Assembly: GCA_905221605.1 (NCBI GenBank)
Contig: CAJNDS010002272.1
Coordinates: 298,501 to 362,500, forward strand
Reading direction: 5' to 3'
Source: Symbiodinium natans
Lineage: Eukaryota; Sar; Dinophyceae; Suessiales; Symbiodiniaceae
Length of the DNA: 64,000 nucleotides
Below the pieces are notes generated by a model, which was not told where the DNA came from, searched no databases, and saw only the letters and a list, made by a program, of their open reading frames with translations. Positions 39,566 to 48,321 of this stretch are shown one piece after another. The position numbers were made by a program, and so were the translations under genes. How positions within the stretch are numbered: the first letter of the stretch is position 1; each line of letters starts with the position of its first letter.

Positions 39566-39651
39566 CGACACGTGTTGTGGAGGACACGAAGCGGAACATG
39601 ACAGCGCAGGACTCCGTTCGACGAAAATGCACCAACAAAAAAGCCCAGAAG
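39566..39651 (+). CDS. Basic exon-like island
   Basis: cctgaag|CG start, frame TRVVEDTKRNMTAQDSVRRK then CTNKKAQK; possible GC donor AAG|GCTTAC. High density of charged residues. Confidence 0.5.
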
Positions 39652-39837
39652 GCTTACCCTAAGCCCTATAAACCCTAAAACCCAAGAGCCCTAAACAGAC
39701 TCTTGGTGGGATCTTTGCCCAGTCCCAAGCTGCCGCAAGCTGCAAGCCCGAAGCCCTTTGCACCCTAAACCACCCTGAATCAGCCCTACAAAGCCTTGTG
39801 TGTTAGCCCCAATTTTGGGCCCCTGCCTCAGTCAATC

Positions 39838-39950
39838 TAAACCCTGGGACCCTAAACCCTAAATCCTAAAACCCTAAACCCTAAACCCTAAACCCTAAAC
39901 CCTAAACCCTAAACCCTAAACCCTAAACCCTAAACCCTAAACCCTATCTG
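39838..39950 (+). repeat. CCCTAAA array
   Basis: Clean heptads after 39860. Confidence 0.95.
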
Positions 39951-39972
39951 AGGGTTCTCACCCCCTTGCCAG

Positions 39973-40047
39973 GAGGAGGACGCCCTCGCAGCCATGAAGC
40001 GCCGGGATGAGGACATCGAGAAGCAGCTCGAAGAGGCCCTCAACAGA
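39973..40047 (+). CDS. Coiled-coil exon (EEDALAAMKRRDEDIEKQLE)
   Basis: cccccttgccag|GAG start (AG|G), continues EALNR. 24 codons, all G/C at third positions but one or two. No GT follows; AACA|GATTGG would be a GA donor. Heptad-like spacing of A/L/M/I fits a coiled coil. Confidence 0.6.
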
Positions 40048-40127
40048 TTGGCTTTTTGGGGGGGGGGGGGTTAAGGGTGTTTAGGGTTTAGGGTTTAGGG
40101 TTTAGGGCGTTTAGGGGGTTTAGGGAG

Positions 40128-40606
40128 TGCACCACCGCTGGCTAATTAATGTTGCGGACCCGCTGCAAGCTGGAGGGCTTCTGCGCTGGACGCTGTGCGC
40201 CCCACGCATCCACACATATCATATACGACACCCCTGCATTGGGATGTTCCCCCTTATACTAGTTACTAACACTCCTCAACAAGGATTATAGTACCCTAAA
40301 CAATACCCTACATCCTAAGCCCTCAACCCTAAACCCTAAACCGGTGTGAAGTGTTGAGCCTTCCAGCCTTCAAGCAGCTGTGTTTTGCGATTAGAAGGTA
40401 TAGGTCCCCGCCCTGCGGCTGCTAGCCGACTTTTTGTTCGGCTTGGTTTGTTTGAATGTCAGGGGGTCTAGGAATTAGGGTTTTGGGGGTTGGGGGTTTA
40501 GGGTTTAGGGTTTAGGGTTTTTGGTTTAGGGGTTTCGGGTTCGGAGATCCAACCTCCTTGCAAATCTGGGGCGCTGGCTTTCTACGGCAACTGGACCAAG
40601 TTGGGA
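40128..40606 (+). CDS. Three phase-matched exons
   Basis: 40128-40245 after tttagggag: HHRWLINVADPLQAGGLLRW then TLCAPRIHTYHIRHPCIG, ending GGGAT|GTTCCC (phase 2). 40359-40397 after gttgag: LPAFKQLCFAIR, donor AGAAG|GTATAG (phase 2). 40547-40606 after gttcggag: in phase SNLLANLGRWLSTATGPSW, donor GGA|GTTACG side; the other frame (IQPPCKSGALAFYGNWTKLG) is also open. The first intron begins with a copy of the TACTAACA inverted-repeat family. Confidence 0.45.
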
Positions 40607-40837
40607 GTTACGCATGACAACACCTCCAAATCTCGAAGCCCTCGATCTGACACCCGCATCACAACTTCTATCCCGTGATGACCCTATACAACCCCAACAA
40701 TAGTGACCCCCTACTTGCGCCCTAAATCCACCCTAAACCCAAACCCTGAACCCTAATCCTTAAATCTAAAACCCTGACCCCCCCCCCCGCCCCAACCTTC
40801 CCCTTCCCCCCTAAGTTCCCCGAGCAACGGCATGCAG

Positions 40838-40923
40838 TTGGGGCACGCGGTGGGAAGACTGGATCCCCTGGCGCGCCAGATAGGCACGCGGACTTTGGGG
40901 GGGGTGCTAGACAAGAACCCAAA
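40838..40923 (+). CDS. Exon-like island (LGHAVGRLDPLARQIGTRTL)
   Basis: ggcatgcag|TTG start, continues GGVLDKNP; very high GC3. Possible GC donor AAA|GCCCC. The upstream frame FPEQRHAVGARGG is weaker. Confidence 0.5.
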
Positions 40924-40979
40924 GCCCCAAAACCCCTACACCCTATACCTTAAGAACCCAAAACACCTACATTTTGTAG

Positions 40980-41024
40980 GTCATCCAAGAGTCCTATAAG
41001 GGACTGTATAACAAGAACCTGTAG
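40980..41024 (+). CDS. Possible terminal exon (VIQESYKGLYNKNL)
   Basis: cattttgtag|GTC start to TAG. A second frame is spliced at ACG|GTAGGC. Confidence 0.35.
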   Translation, partial: VIQESYKGLYNKNL

Positions 41025-41171
41025 AACGGTAGGCGAACCCGACACCTTGAACCCTAAACCCTATACCCTAACCCCGGTTTCGAGGCAGGGTGGGCGTTGG
41101 GGATGTTCAGGACCTAAGCGGGGGTACTCGTAGTTTGCTTGAGGGGGCGGGGGTTTGCTTCTGAATTTCAG

Positions 41172-41648
41172 ATGGGCGGAAGTTTCAGCCGTTTGTGAGG
41201 CCCTGAGCCCAAACTCCTCGTGCTCCCTGATTAAACGGGAGTACCAGGTCCGAATTCGACACGTCCTTCTGGTTCCCAGCAGAGAATCTCAGGTCGGTTG
41301 TGTAAGGGTTCTTTGTTCCTAGTAGCTATAATGACCAAACTTAACAGCCTCCAAACCCGCAACCCCGAACCCTAAACCAGACGGGTCTTGGATGGGCTTG
41401 GGGGGCCCGATGTCGGACCCCCAACTCAACAGACGCCAGGGCCTGTGGCTTTGAGCCTCTTAGGACCTTGTGCACGCCAAATACAACGATGGAGGGCTTA
41501 GAGGGTTGGCTGCAGCATGTGTTGGTGATTTTTTTTTTCTTCTTTGGGGGGGGGGGGGGTGTTCAGTAAATTCTAACCGCCCTGCACGAAGGGGAGACGG
41601 CCGAACGCCATCGTTTGAGAGCAGAGGCCGGCTATGGGGCGCATGTTG
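41172..41648 (+). CDS. Four phase-matched exons starting with ATG
   Basis: 41172-41194: ATG directly after gaatttcag, MGGSFSRL, donor TTT|GTGAGG. 41248-41292 (gtaccag|G): SEFDTSFWFPAENLR, donor CAG|GTCGGT. 41440-41504 (gacgccag|G): ACGFEPLRTLCTPNTTMEGL then E, donor GAGG|GTTGGC. 41592-41648 (cacgaag|GG): ETAERHRLRAEAGYGAHV, donor TTG|GTTTAG. All joins keep frame and three of the acceptors are AG|G. MGGSFSR has the Gly2/Ser6 arrangement of an N-myristoylation signal. The ATG sitting on an acceptor fits spliced-leader addition or a 5' UTR intron. Protein family unknown. Confidence 0.5.
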
Positions 41649-41998
41649 GTTTAGGGCTCTTTGGGGGCCTAAACACCAAACCCCTAAGACTTCAAACAGA
41701 ATGACGATTTTGGTAGTATATACTTTGGACATTCATCATGGGGTTATGAGGAGATGATCTTGGCTCCTGCATTGGCGTGCCTGAGGGTTGAGGGTTTGAT
41801 GCCCAGGGCCACAGATCTAAGGATTGTGGGTTCAGGGTTACTGATCCTGCAAACACCCCTAAAGCACTTAAAGAAGCCCTTTCTGCCCTAAACCCTCCGG
41901 GCACCCTAACCCCCATAAACCTAAATCCTAAAAGCACAAGCCCAAGCCCCGGATCAATTTCCTCCAGACACCCCCCGCCCCCATCCCTTCTCCCCAAA

Positions 41999-42092
41999 GC
42001 CTAAACCCTAAACCCTAAACCCTAAACCCTAAACCCTAAACCCTAAACCCTAAACCCTAAACCCTAAACCCTAAACCCTAAACCCTAAACCC
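41999..42092 (+). repeat. CCCTAAA array
   Basis: About 13 clean heptads, then a C7 tract and an exon. Confidence 0.95.
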
Positions 42093-42102
42093 TCCCCCCA
42101 AG

Positions 42103-42893
42103 TGGGACAAGCGTGAGGCCCTCGGCGCAGAGGTGGACAAGACCGAAGGGGACATCCAGCAATTGAACCGGTGACTCGGCCTCTGATGGGTAATATAGGG
42201 GGCTTAATGGTTAGAATAGTTTTTTTTTTTTTGGGGGGGGGGGGGGGGGGTGATTATAGTATAGTTATATAGGAACCATAAGAAAACACGACTATATGCC
42301 GAGGAGTTTGGGGTTTAAGGGGTTTGGGGTTGAGGGGCTTGAGGGTTTGGGGGTTTAAACCCTGAACCCATAACTTGCTTATGTGCACTGAACCGGCCTC
42401 TACATGAATTACTCTGTGTGATGCCTCTTTGACCTAACCGGAAGTTCCATGATAAGCTTTAGCGGCTTAGGGTTTAGGGTTTAGGAGTAGAAGTTGGTTG
42501 AATGCGTTGAAAACTTGGCACTTCAGCGCAGTGCCTTGCTGGGCGCTTAGAAGGGGATTCCCTGGTATAGGGGGTATCGAATTCCGAACTAAGATCCATT
42601 GAGCTGCGTTAGCACACTCGGCAGTTATAGCGGTGGTTACCATTGTCAGGCAGAGCTGCACTGGTATATTGCGCCTACCAGGCTACCGCGCATTGAACTG
42701 TCTTTTATTTCTCTGCCCGCTCCAGCTCACATCATCCCCATGCCTGCTACCCATTGCTTCTAGCATGCCCAAAGCCCAAAAAGCCACTGCTTCCTGGCAT
42801 TGACCGGCAGTCAGGCGCGTGAACGAGGTCATGCGCTACGAGAAAAACACACACTGCTGCTGTCAGCTTGCCGCTCGACTTCAGAAGGGCTGA
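42103..42893 (+). CDS. Last two exons of a coiled-coil protein
   Basis: 42103-42170 after cccccccaag: WDKREALGAEVDKTEGDIQQ then LNR, donor CCG|GTGACT (phase 2). 42815-42893 after gcagtcag (AG|G): in phase RVNEVMRYEKNTHCCCQLAA then RLQKG and TGA. The joined helix keeps heptad-like hydrophobics. The 645-bp intron holds T12-G18, a MITE-like block and sparse array. Triple Cys near the end is unusual. Confidence 0.55.
42500..42556 (+). CDS. Weak exon-like island (AVPCWALRRGFP)
   Basis: ggcacttcag|C at 42516 and donor CCTG|GTATAG near 42565; would lie in the intron of the coiled-coil gene, so probably not real. Confidence 0.15.
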
Positions 42894-43033
42894 AGCCTGA
42901 AACTCCAAGCACTAAAGGCCCACACCCTAAAGCCCTGAATCTCCAAAACCTCCAAAATCACCGCCCTCAACCTGAATTCCCCATGAAAACCCCCAAGTGA
43001 TCTATAGCTCCGTAGGGTTTTTTGGACTCTTAG

Positions 43034-43115
43034 CTTCCCAAGCCCTGCTCACGCTGAGGTCCTGATGGTAGTCTTGCTGTGCTGTGTGGGCTTCATTTTC
43101 CAACAGCTGACCTGA
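43034..43115 (+). CDS. C-terminal exon with membrane anchor
   Basis: ggactcttag start, frame FPSPAHAEVLMVVLLCCVGF then IFQQLT and TGA. VLMVVLLCCVGFIF is a plausible C-terminal tail anchor. Gene otherwise unknown. Confidence 0.5.
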
Positions 43116-43251
43116 GAACCGCTTCTCGTGGCTCCCCAAGTTTAGGGTTTAGGGTTTAGGGTTTAGGGTTGAGGGTTCCTGTCATTCTCCGGGTCTAGGC
43201 TTGTGGACAAAATTTCCCCTCCCCATCTTCCCCCCCCCCTGCCCTACTAAG

Positions 43252-43297
43252 AGGGAAGAATAAGTACCATGCGACCTGGAAGACCTGGAGTGTTTAG
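43252..43297 (+). CDS. Possible terminal exon (GKNKYHATWKTWSV)
   Basis: ccctactaag start to TAG. Confidence 0.35.
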
Positions 43298-43395
43298 CGT
43301 TGTCGTCAAAGTTTGTGATGTTTTCCTTCATGTTGCTGTTTTTTGCACTGGATAGTAGTTTTCATTAAGTATTGTTGTGTACTTAAGTAAAAGTT

Positions 43396-43504
43396 ATGCT
43401 TGAACACGATGGTGAGGCCCGTCAGTTCGGAGCCAAGCATGTTGTGATCCCAAGCCTTGGGCCAGGGTCCCTCCACTCCGCAGCTACAGTAGCTTCAGCT
43501 AATG
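43396..43504 (+). CDS. ATG-led exon-like island ending at a MITE
   Basis: Frame MLEHDGEARQFGAKHVVIPS then LGPGSLHSAATVASAN. It runs directly into the GTCGGAATA element. Upstream is AT-rich and lacks a clear promoter. A donor at GATG|GTGAGG is possible. Confidence 0.35.
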
Positions 43505-43509
43505 TAGGG

Positions 43510-43728
43510 GTCGGAATAGCTACTAATAATCCCTCACGGCCCGTATATTCACATACTATAAGAACCCCCAAAACACCATAATTATTCAGGCCCAAGAACC
43601 CCCAAAACACCATAATTATTAAGGCCCAAGAACCCCCAAAACACCATAATTATTAAGGCCCAAGAACCCCCAAAACACCATAATTATTGAGGCCCAAGAA
43701 CCCCCAAAACACCATAATGATTAAGGCC
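43510..43728 (+). mobile_element. GTCGGAATA-family MITE with five 34-bp tandem repeats
   Basis: gtcggaatagctactaataat opens the element; aagaacccccaaaacaccat + aattattaaggccc (34 bp) is repeated five times at 43559-43728 with 1-2 base changes. No right terminus found. Confidence 0.75.
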
Positions 43729-43746
43729 CCGGGTAGCACTTGCTAG

Positions 43747-43802
43747 ATGAGCCGGCGCCCAAGACAGGCGTGTCCGGTCCCGTTCTCTGAAAGCACATGC
43801 TG
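43747..43802 (+). CDS. Exon-like island with competing frames
   Basis: cttgctag start; MSRRPRQACPVPFSESTCW to donor TGCTG|GTGTTC, or EPAPKTGVSGPVL then TGA with higher GC3. Confidence 0.35.
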
Positions 43803-43817
43803 GTGTTCCTACTGACT

Positions 43818-43960
43818 TAGGGTTTAGGGTTTAGGGTTTAGGGTTTAGGGTTTAGGGTTTAGGGTTTAGGGTTTAGGGTTTAGGGTTTAGGGTTTAGGGT
43901 TTAGGGTTTAGGGTTTAGGGTTTAGGGTTTAGGGTTTAGGGTTTAGGGTTTAGGGTTTAG
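43818..43960 (+). repeat. Perfect TTTAGGG array
   Basis: About 20 uninterrupted heptads; its last TTTAG is the acceptor of the next island. Confidence 0.97.
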
Positions 43961-44020
43961 GGGGAGCCGAGCGGGAGTCTGTTAATGCTCGAGCCATCCA
44001 TCTTCACACATCACGCCCAA
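43961..44020 (+). CDS. Exon-like island (GEPSGSLLMLEPSIFTHHAQ)
   Basis: TTTAG|GGG acceptor provided by the array; 20 codons, no clear donor. Confidence 0.4.
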
Positions 44021-44059
44021 AACCCTAAACCTCTCTTGAGGGTTTCGTTGGGCCTGTAG

Positions 44060-44104
44060 GGCTGCAAGGGCACAAACGCAACTTACTCCCAAGCGGATGC
44101 TTAA
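44060..44104 (+). CDS. Possible terminal exon (GCKGTNATYSQADA)
   Basis: gggcctgtag|GGC start to TAA. Confidence 0.35.
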   Translation, partial: GCKGTNATYSQADA

Positions 44105-44188
44105 CCATAAACCCTAAACCCTGCTAAACCCTAAACCCTGCTAAACCCTAAACCCCAAACCCTAAACCCTAAACCCTCAAACCTAAAG

Positions 44189-44290
44189 GCATTTTACAAT
44201 GACTTCATCTACTTGCCGACTTGGGGCTTATCGGGCATTGCCCAGCTAACTTCGTTGACCACTGTACCGTTGCTTCTGGGTTCTAGTTAG
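44189..44290 (+). CDS. Terminal exon, 33 codons
   Basis: aacctaaag|GCA start (array-derived AG|G), frame AFYNDFIYLPTWGLSGIAQL then TSLTTVPLLLGSS and TAG. Hydrophobic, aromatic-rich. Confidence 0.5.
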   Translation, partial: AFYNDFIYLPTWGLSGIAQLTSLTTVPLLLGSS

Positions 44291-44429
44291 GAGGGGCCTC
44301 CATCCAAGGAAGCTACAGAACTATGCTGTATGGGTCTAGGGTTTAGGGTTTAGGGTTTAGGGTCTGGAGGTTTAGGGTTTTAGGGTTGTAGGGTTTTCGG
44401 CTATAGGGCCTGCTTTGGTGATGTGAAAG

Positions 44430-45148
44430 ATGGCGGCTTTGTCCGGGAGCTTGGGCTACGACTCCATACCCGCACAGACACAAGCGCCAGACCAGAAGAT
44501 TGCAAACTCCGAAAGTCTCATCTATACCTTACACCTTAAAACCTTAACGCTACCCCAAGGGTCCATGTGCCTCATTATTGTATACTTGGGCCCCAAAGTC
44601 CCTGTATATGGTGCAGTGCTGTAATACCCCAGTATTGCCTATTTAGGTACCCCAGTATTCCCAAAACCCAAAAACCCCAAAACCCAAAAACCCTAAAACC
44701 CAAAAACCCAAAAACCTAAAACCCTAAAGCCCTAAAACCCTAAAACCCTAAAACCCTAAAACATGGACCCCTTATGGCTAATCCCAATGTCCCTTGCAGA
44801 CTTCGCGGACGATTCCATACCCGAAGGCTGCGGGCTGGATTTCACAGCCTCCTGTACAAGAGTTGAGTACCGTGGTTTAGGGTTTAGGGTTTAGGGTTTA
44901 GGGTTTAGGTTTAGGGTATAGGGTTTAGGGTTTAGGGTTTTCCGCTGAGCCCCGAACCTTTAATGCAACCGGGCCTAGTTCTTCATAAAGGGACCGAAGG
45001 AAAGAATTAGGGCGTAGCTGATATCCCCCCTATTTAGCCCTTTAAAGGGATTATATAGCGACCCTCGTTGAACCACCAAGGTAATTTTAAGGTTCTAGAG
45101 TTGTAGTTGCTACGCAACTGCTGCGTCCTACCGTGGCCCGCCGCCTGG
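44430..45148 (+). CDS. Three phase-matched exons beginning with ATG
   Basis: 44430-44514: ATG right after gatgtgaaag, MAALSGSLGYDSIPAQTQAP then DQKIANSE, donor GAAA|GTCTCA (phase 1). 44800-44874 after tcccttgcag: FADDSIPEGCGLDFTASCTR then VEYR, donor CGTG|GTTTAGGG supplied by an array. 45107-45148 after agttgtag: in phase VATQLLRPTVARRL, donor CTGG|GTTTCA. No stop at either join. The ATG on an acceptor would fit spliced-leader trans-splicing. Intron 1 carries a dispersed repeat; intron 2 carries an array plus an element with ccctttaaagggattatata. Confidence 0.5.
44545..44660. repeat. Dispersed repeat, inverted relative to 63300-63390
   Basis: tacttgggccccaaagtccctgtata and cctatttaggtac match the complement of 63300-63390. 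Confidence 0.6.
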
Positions 45149-45418
45149 GTTTCATGTAGGTTTGAAGCACGGGCCTCAGACCACTAAACCCTATTTACTC
45201 TAGACTCGAGACCCATAAGCCCGGTAGACAGCATGAGCCCAAGAAAACGGTACGAACCCAAAAGCTCCCTGAGATGAACCCTGTCAGCCTTACAAACACC
45301 ATGAAACCCTAAACCCTAGTATACTTGGTAGTATAGAAATAAATAAGACTAGAACTAGTAAACAGCTATAATTCTTTTGAAGTTGGTGATGTTGGAACCC
45401 TAGTAAGCCCATAGCAAG

Positions 45419-45509
45419 GTGCGGAGACGTTGTAGAGTTGACCTGGGCACTGTGAGCCCACCGCTTGAACAGATCGACTCGGGATGGAGCGGCCATGAAG
45501 CTCTTTTCT
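45419..45509 (+). CDS. Coding-like segment open on both strands
   Basis: Plus: catagcaag|GTG, VRRRCRVDLGTVSPPLEQID... Minus: MAAPSRVDLFKRWAHSAQ, from ATG at 45496 to a CAG|GTCAAC donor. Plus is preferred only by neighbour direction. Confidence 0.25.
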
Positions 45510-45514
45510 TAGGG

Positions 45515-45740
45515 TTTTTGGGTTTTTTGGGGGTTTTAGGGTTTTAAGGTTTTAGGGTTTTAGGGTTTTTAGGGTTTTTAGGGTTTTTGGGGGTTTTAGG
45601 GTTTCAGGGTTTTTGGGTTTTAGGTTTTAGGGTTTTAGGGCTTTAGGTTTTAGGGCTTTAGGGTTTTAGGGTTTTAGGGTTTCAGGGTTTTAAGGTTAAG
45701 GGTTTTAAGGTTTTAGGGCTTCAGGGTTTCAAGGGTTAGG
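45515..45740 (+). repeat. TTTTAGGG octamer array with variants
   Basis: TTTTAGGG, TTTTTAGGG, TTTTTGGG and TTTCAGGG units mixed. Confidence 0.9.
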
Positions 45741-45759
45741 TCTCCCATGCTTCGTGCAG

Positions 45760-45794
45760 GGACCTAAAGGCCCTGGAAAGTGTTGAGCTTGCAG
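45760..45794 (+). CDS. Short exon-like island (DLKALESVELA)
   Basis: ttcgtgcag|G start, donor GCAG|GTGTGG. Confidence 0.45.
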
Positions 45795-45822
45795 GTGTGG
45801 GGAGAACTGAGAGCTAGAGTAC

Positions 45823-45926
45823 CCCTAAACCCTAAACCCTAAACCCTAAACCCTAAACCCTAAACCCTAAACCCTAAACCCTAAACCCTAAACCCTAAAC
45901 CCTAAACCCTAAACCCTAAACCCTTA
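45823..45926 (+). repeat. CCCTAAA array
   Basis: About 14 clean heptads. Confidence 0.97.
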
Positions 45927-46155
45927 GCTGAAGGGCCATTGGTATGTCGGCGCCAGCCCCCCAGTTCCGGACCACACACCTCTGCCCCTAAATGCTCAAA
46001 AGGCTCCTGGAGGCATCAACTCACAGGCAGCTTCTAGGGTTTCCCTAAACCCTAAACCCTAAACCCTAAACCCTAAACCCTAAACCCTAAACCTGAAACC
46101 TAAGCCCGACACCACACCCGAAACCAGACAGTTTTTTTGAAAGGGCCTTTGCGAG

Positions 46156-46281
46156 GCAGGGGAGAGCGTCGTGCCATTCCACCTCCCTGAGTTTCGGAAG
46201 TACAGTGTGCCGTATCAAGCTGTTCGCGGAAGGGGAGCCGAAGCAAAAAACTACCCTTGCGGCGCCCTCCGAGTGTTATGA
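46156..46281 (+). CDS. Long exon, product unknown
   Basis: cctttgcgag|GCA start (AG|G), frame AGESVVPFHLPEFRKYSVPY, QAVRGRGAEAKNYPCGALR, then donor CGA|GTGTTA or VL and TGA. 41 codons with good GC3; a mix of aromatic and basic residues typical of a folded domain. Confidence 0.55.
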   Translation, partial: AGESVVPFHLPEFRKYSVPYQAVRGRGAEAKNYPCGALRVL

Positions 46282-46330
46282 ACTCCGCAATCCTTGCAAT
46301 CCTTGAAACGCAGAGCCCGATTTCCTGTAG

Positions 46331-46381
46331 ATATTTTGGTCACGCCGTGGGACTTTGTCGACTTGCCTCCAAACGGCTTGG
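46331..46381 (+). CDS. Exon-like island (ILVTPWDFVDLPPNGL)
   Basis: gatttcctgtag start, donor TTGG|GTATCC. High GC3; probably the same gene as 46156-46281, but phase does not fit the GTGTTA donor. Confidence 0.45.
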
Positions 46382-46814
46382 GTATCCTGACCCTAAACCC
46401 TAAACCCTAAACCCTAAACTGGATCTGCAAACCGCAAACCTCCTCCCGAAACGAACCCTCACCGGTCCCACCCCGAATCCCAGCACCCCCGGCAGCCCCC
46501 GAAAGCAGTGGGTGCCATGGTTTGGGCTTAGGGTGTAGTTTAGGGGTTAGGGTTTAGGGTTTAGGGTTTGGCATTGTTTGGGATTGTTTAGGGTTCCGGG
46601 TTTGGATTTTTGTTGGCCTTTGGTTTCCTTATCCTTGTATGCCCACCACCCACTCGAACCTCCAAATCCCCGAACTCCAAACCCCAAACACTCCTCAGAC
46701 CCCCCGAAATAGATTCAGGATTTAAAGTGTTTACTTCGGGTTTACCCTAAACCCTGAGCCCCATACTCAAGTTTATAAACCCTAGACGCATAATTGAGGT
46801 TCTACGTGCTTCAG

Positions 46815-46949
46815 GGTTTCCCATCTGCGACATGGGATTTAGGGTTCATGAAGCCCAAACCCTGGACCGCAAAAGCCCCCAAGACTTCCCGAAACGTACG
46901 CCCCAAGCCCTCGGTAGGGTTTAACTGCAAACCCCAAAACCTTACCTAA
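46815..46949 (+). CDS. Long open segment, doubtful
   Basis: tgcttcag|GGT, 44 codons to TAA: GFPSATWDLGFMKPKPWTAK... Pro/Lys-rich parts come from CCCTAAA-like sequence, so coding status is doubtful. Confidence 0.25.
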   Translation, partial: GFPSATWDLGFMKPKPWTAKAPKTSRNVRPKPSVGFNCKPQNLT

Positions 46950-47012
46950 GCCCTAAACCCTAAACCCTAAACCCCTCTTTCCCCGTAAAGCAAACTTCCC
47001 AAAGCTGCCCAG

Positions 47013-47076
47013 ACGGCCGCAAGCAAGCAAAAGGCGAAGCTGCCGCGCGGCAGCATCTCTTGGGGCCTTCTTTATG
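47013..47076 (+). CDS. Exon-like island (TAASKQKAKLPRGSISWGLL)
   Basis: aaagctgcccag|ACG start, 21 codons, then a G24 tract at 47077; no clear donor. Confidence 0.45.
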
Positions 47077-47285
47077 GGGGGGGGGGGGGGGGGGGGGGGG
47101 TTGGGGGGGCTTTTGGGGTTTAGGGTTTGGGGTTTAGGGTTTGGAGTTTAGGGGTTAGGCTTAGGGTTTTAGGATTTTGGGGTTGGGGGGGGGGGGGGGG
47201 GGGGGGCGTTTTTGGGAGCTTAGGGTTTGGGGTTTGGGGTTTACAGGGTTTTTGGTGTCGGTTTAAGGTCTAGGGTTTCGGTTTT
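47077..47285 (+). repeat. G24 and G20 tracts in TTTGGGG-type array
   Basis: Two long G runs at 47077-47100 and 47185-47206 with degenerate TTTAGGG/TTTGGGG between. Confidence 0.9.
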
Positions 47286-47367
47286 ATGCAATTTTTTGGC
47301 TTCAGGTATAGGGGGGTTCATATGGTGTTTTTGGGTTTATCGGGTTTGGGGGTATATGTACCACAAG

Positions 47368-47507
47368 GTCTAGGGCAGCAGATTCTGGCGCCACAGGGCT
47401 TGAGGGCTTTACAGCTGTCGGGCGAGGGTGTCAGGAGGGCTTTGGGTGTTGATTGCCCTGAACCCAACACTGAAAGGCTTCTCACAAACTCAACTGCACA
47501 GCCCAAA
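47368..47507 (+). CDS. Exon-like island, 46 codons
   Basis: taccacaag|GT start, frame LGQQILAPQGLRALQLSGEG then VRRALGVDCPEPNTERLLTN and STAQ. The open frame continues into Pro/Lys codons to 47558. Confidence 0.45.
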
Positions 47508-47554
47508 CCTTGCCCCCAAAAGCCCTTAACCTCCCAACCCCGCAAGCCTCCAAC

Positions 47555-47725
47555 CTAATGTAGGGTCGGAATAATCACAAATAGTCTAGTCTTCCCTTAG
47601 GGTCCCTTATACGATAAGAACCCCCCCCCCCCAAAAAAAAAAAAAAAAACCTATTTGAATTATAAGGCCGAAGGAAATATCTTTCCTTAGGTCCCTTTAT
47701 AAATAGACGGTGGACGATAAGAACC
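47555..47725. mobile_element. GTCGGAATA-family copy
   Basis: gtagggtcggaataatcac, C13-A17 core, tttgaattataaggcc. Similar in layout to 22767-22908. Confidence 0.6.
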
Positions 47726-47807
47726 CTAAACCCTGAACCCTGAACCCTGAACCCTAAACCCTAAACCCTAAACCCTAAACGCCTCCCCTCCCCCACCCTC
47801 CCTTCAG

Positions 47808-47912
47808 GTCCCAGCTGAAGGAGTCTTTCAAGTCGAAGAAGAGGTGGAGCTTTGTTGACATCAGGGCCCTAGAAGGGCCTCAGCCATGTCCCGGCCTCCC
47901 TTTACCAGGAGG
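47808..47912 (+). CDS. Well supported exon, 34 codons
   Basis: caccctcccttcag|G acceptor, frame SQLKESFKSKKRWSFVDIRA then LEGPQPCPGLPLPG, donor GGAGG|GTTAGGG (phase 2). Basic segment then Pro/Gly. Confidence 0.55.
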
Positions 47913-48025
47913 GTTAGGGTTTTGGGTTTAGGGTTTAGGGTTTAGGGTTTTTCAGTTTCGGTATCTGAGGGAAATGGGGTTATACCTGGGATTCTAGAAA
48001 GGGTTGCTTGAGCTTGCGGGGAGAG

Positions 48026-48084
48026 GTCCTACCATGGAGACGGGCTGTCTTGTCATTTCCCTCTTTGCACGACTCTTCAACGAG
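48026..48084 (+). CDS. Exon-like island, frame uncertain
   Basis: ggggagag|G start, donor GAG|GTTTAGGG. METGCLVISLFARLFNE has the best GC3; SYHGDGLSCHFPLCTTLQ fits the phase of 47912. Confidence 0.35.
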
Positions 48085-48233
48085 GTTTAGGGTTTAGGGT
48101 TTAGGGTTCAGGGTTTAGGGTTTAGGGATTAGGGTTTTAGGGTTTAGGGTTTAGGGTTCAGGGTTTAGGGTTTTCGGGTTTAAGGTTTAGGCTTGCAGGG
48201 CTTTAAATCCCTAAACTCCACCGGCTCTGCCAG

Positions 48234-48321
48234 CTCTGAAATCGCCATCGCCAGGCTCGGCACGGTGAAGAGCAAGTTCTCCAAGCCAAAGAAGCCAAAG
48301 AAGCCGACAAAGCGGCCGTGA
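48234..48321 (+). CDS. Terminal exon with Lys/Pro tail
   Basis: ccggctctgccag|C start, frame SEIAIARLGTVKSKFSKPKK then PKKPTKRP and TGA; 26 of 28 third positions G/C. A coiled-coil-like reading in another frame (after atcgccag) is weaker by GC3. Confidence 0.5.

Noticed and set aside
42540-42620. Possible tRNA (ggggattccctggtatag... gtatcgaattccg)
   Set aside because: No acceptor-stem pairing and no standard GGTTCRANNCC T-arm.
43559-43728. CRISPR-like regular repeats
   Set aside because: Units are contiguous 34-bp tandem copies without spacers, inside a MITE in eukaryote-type DNA.
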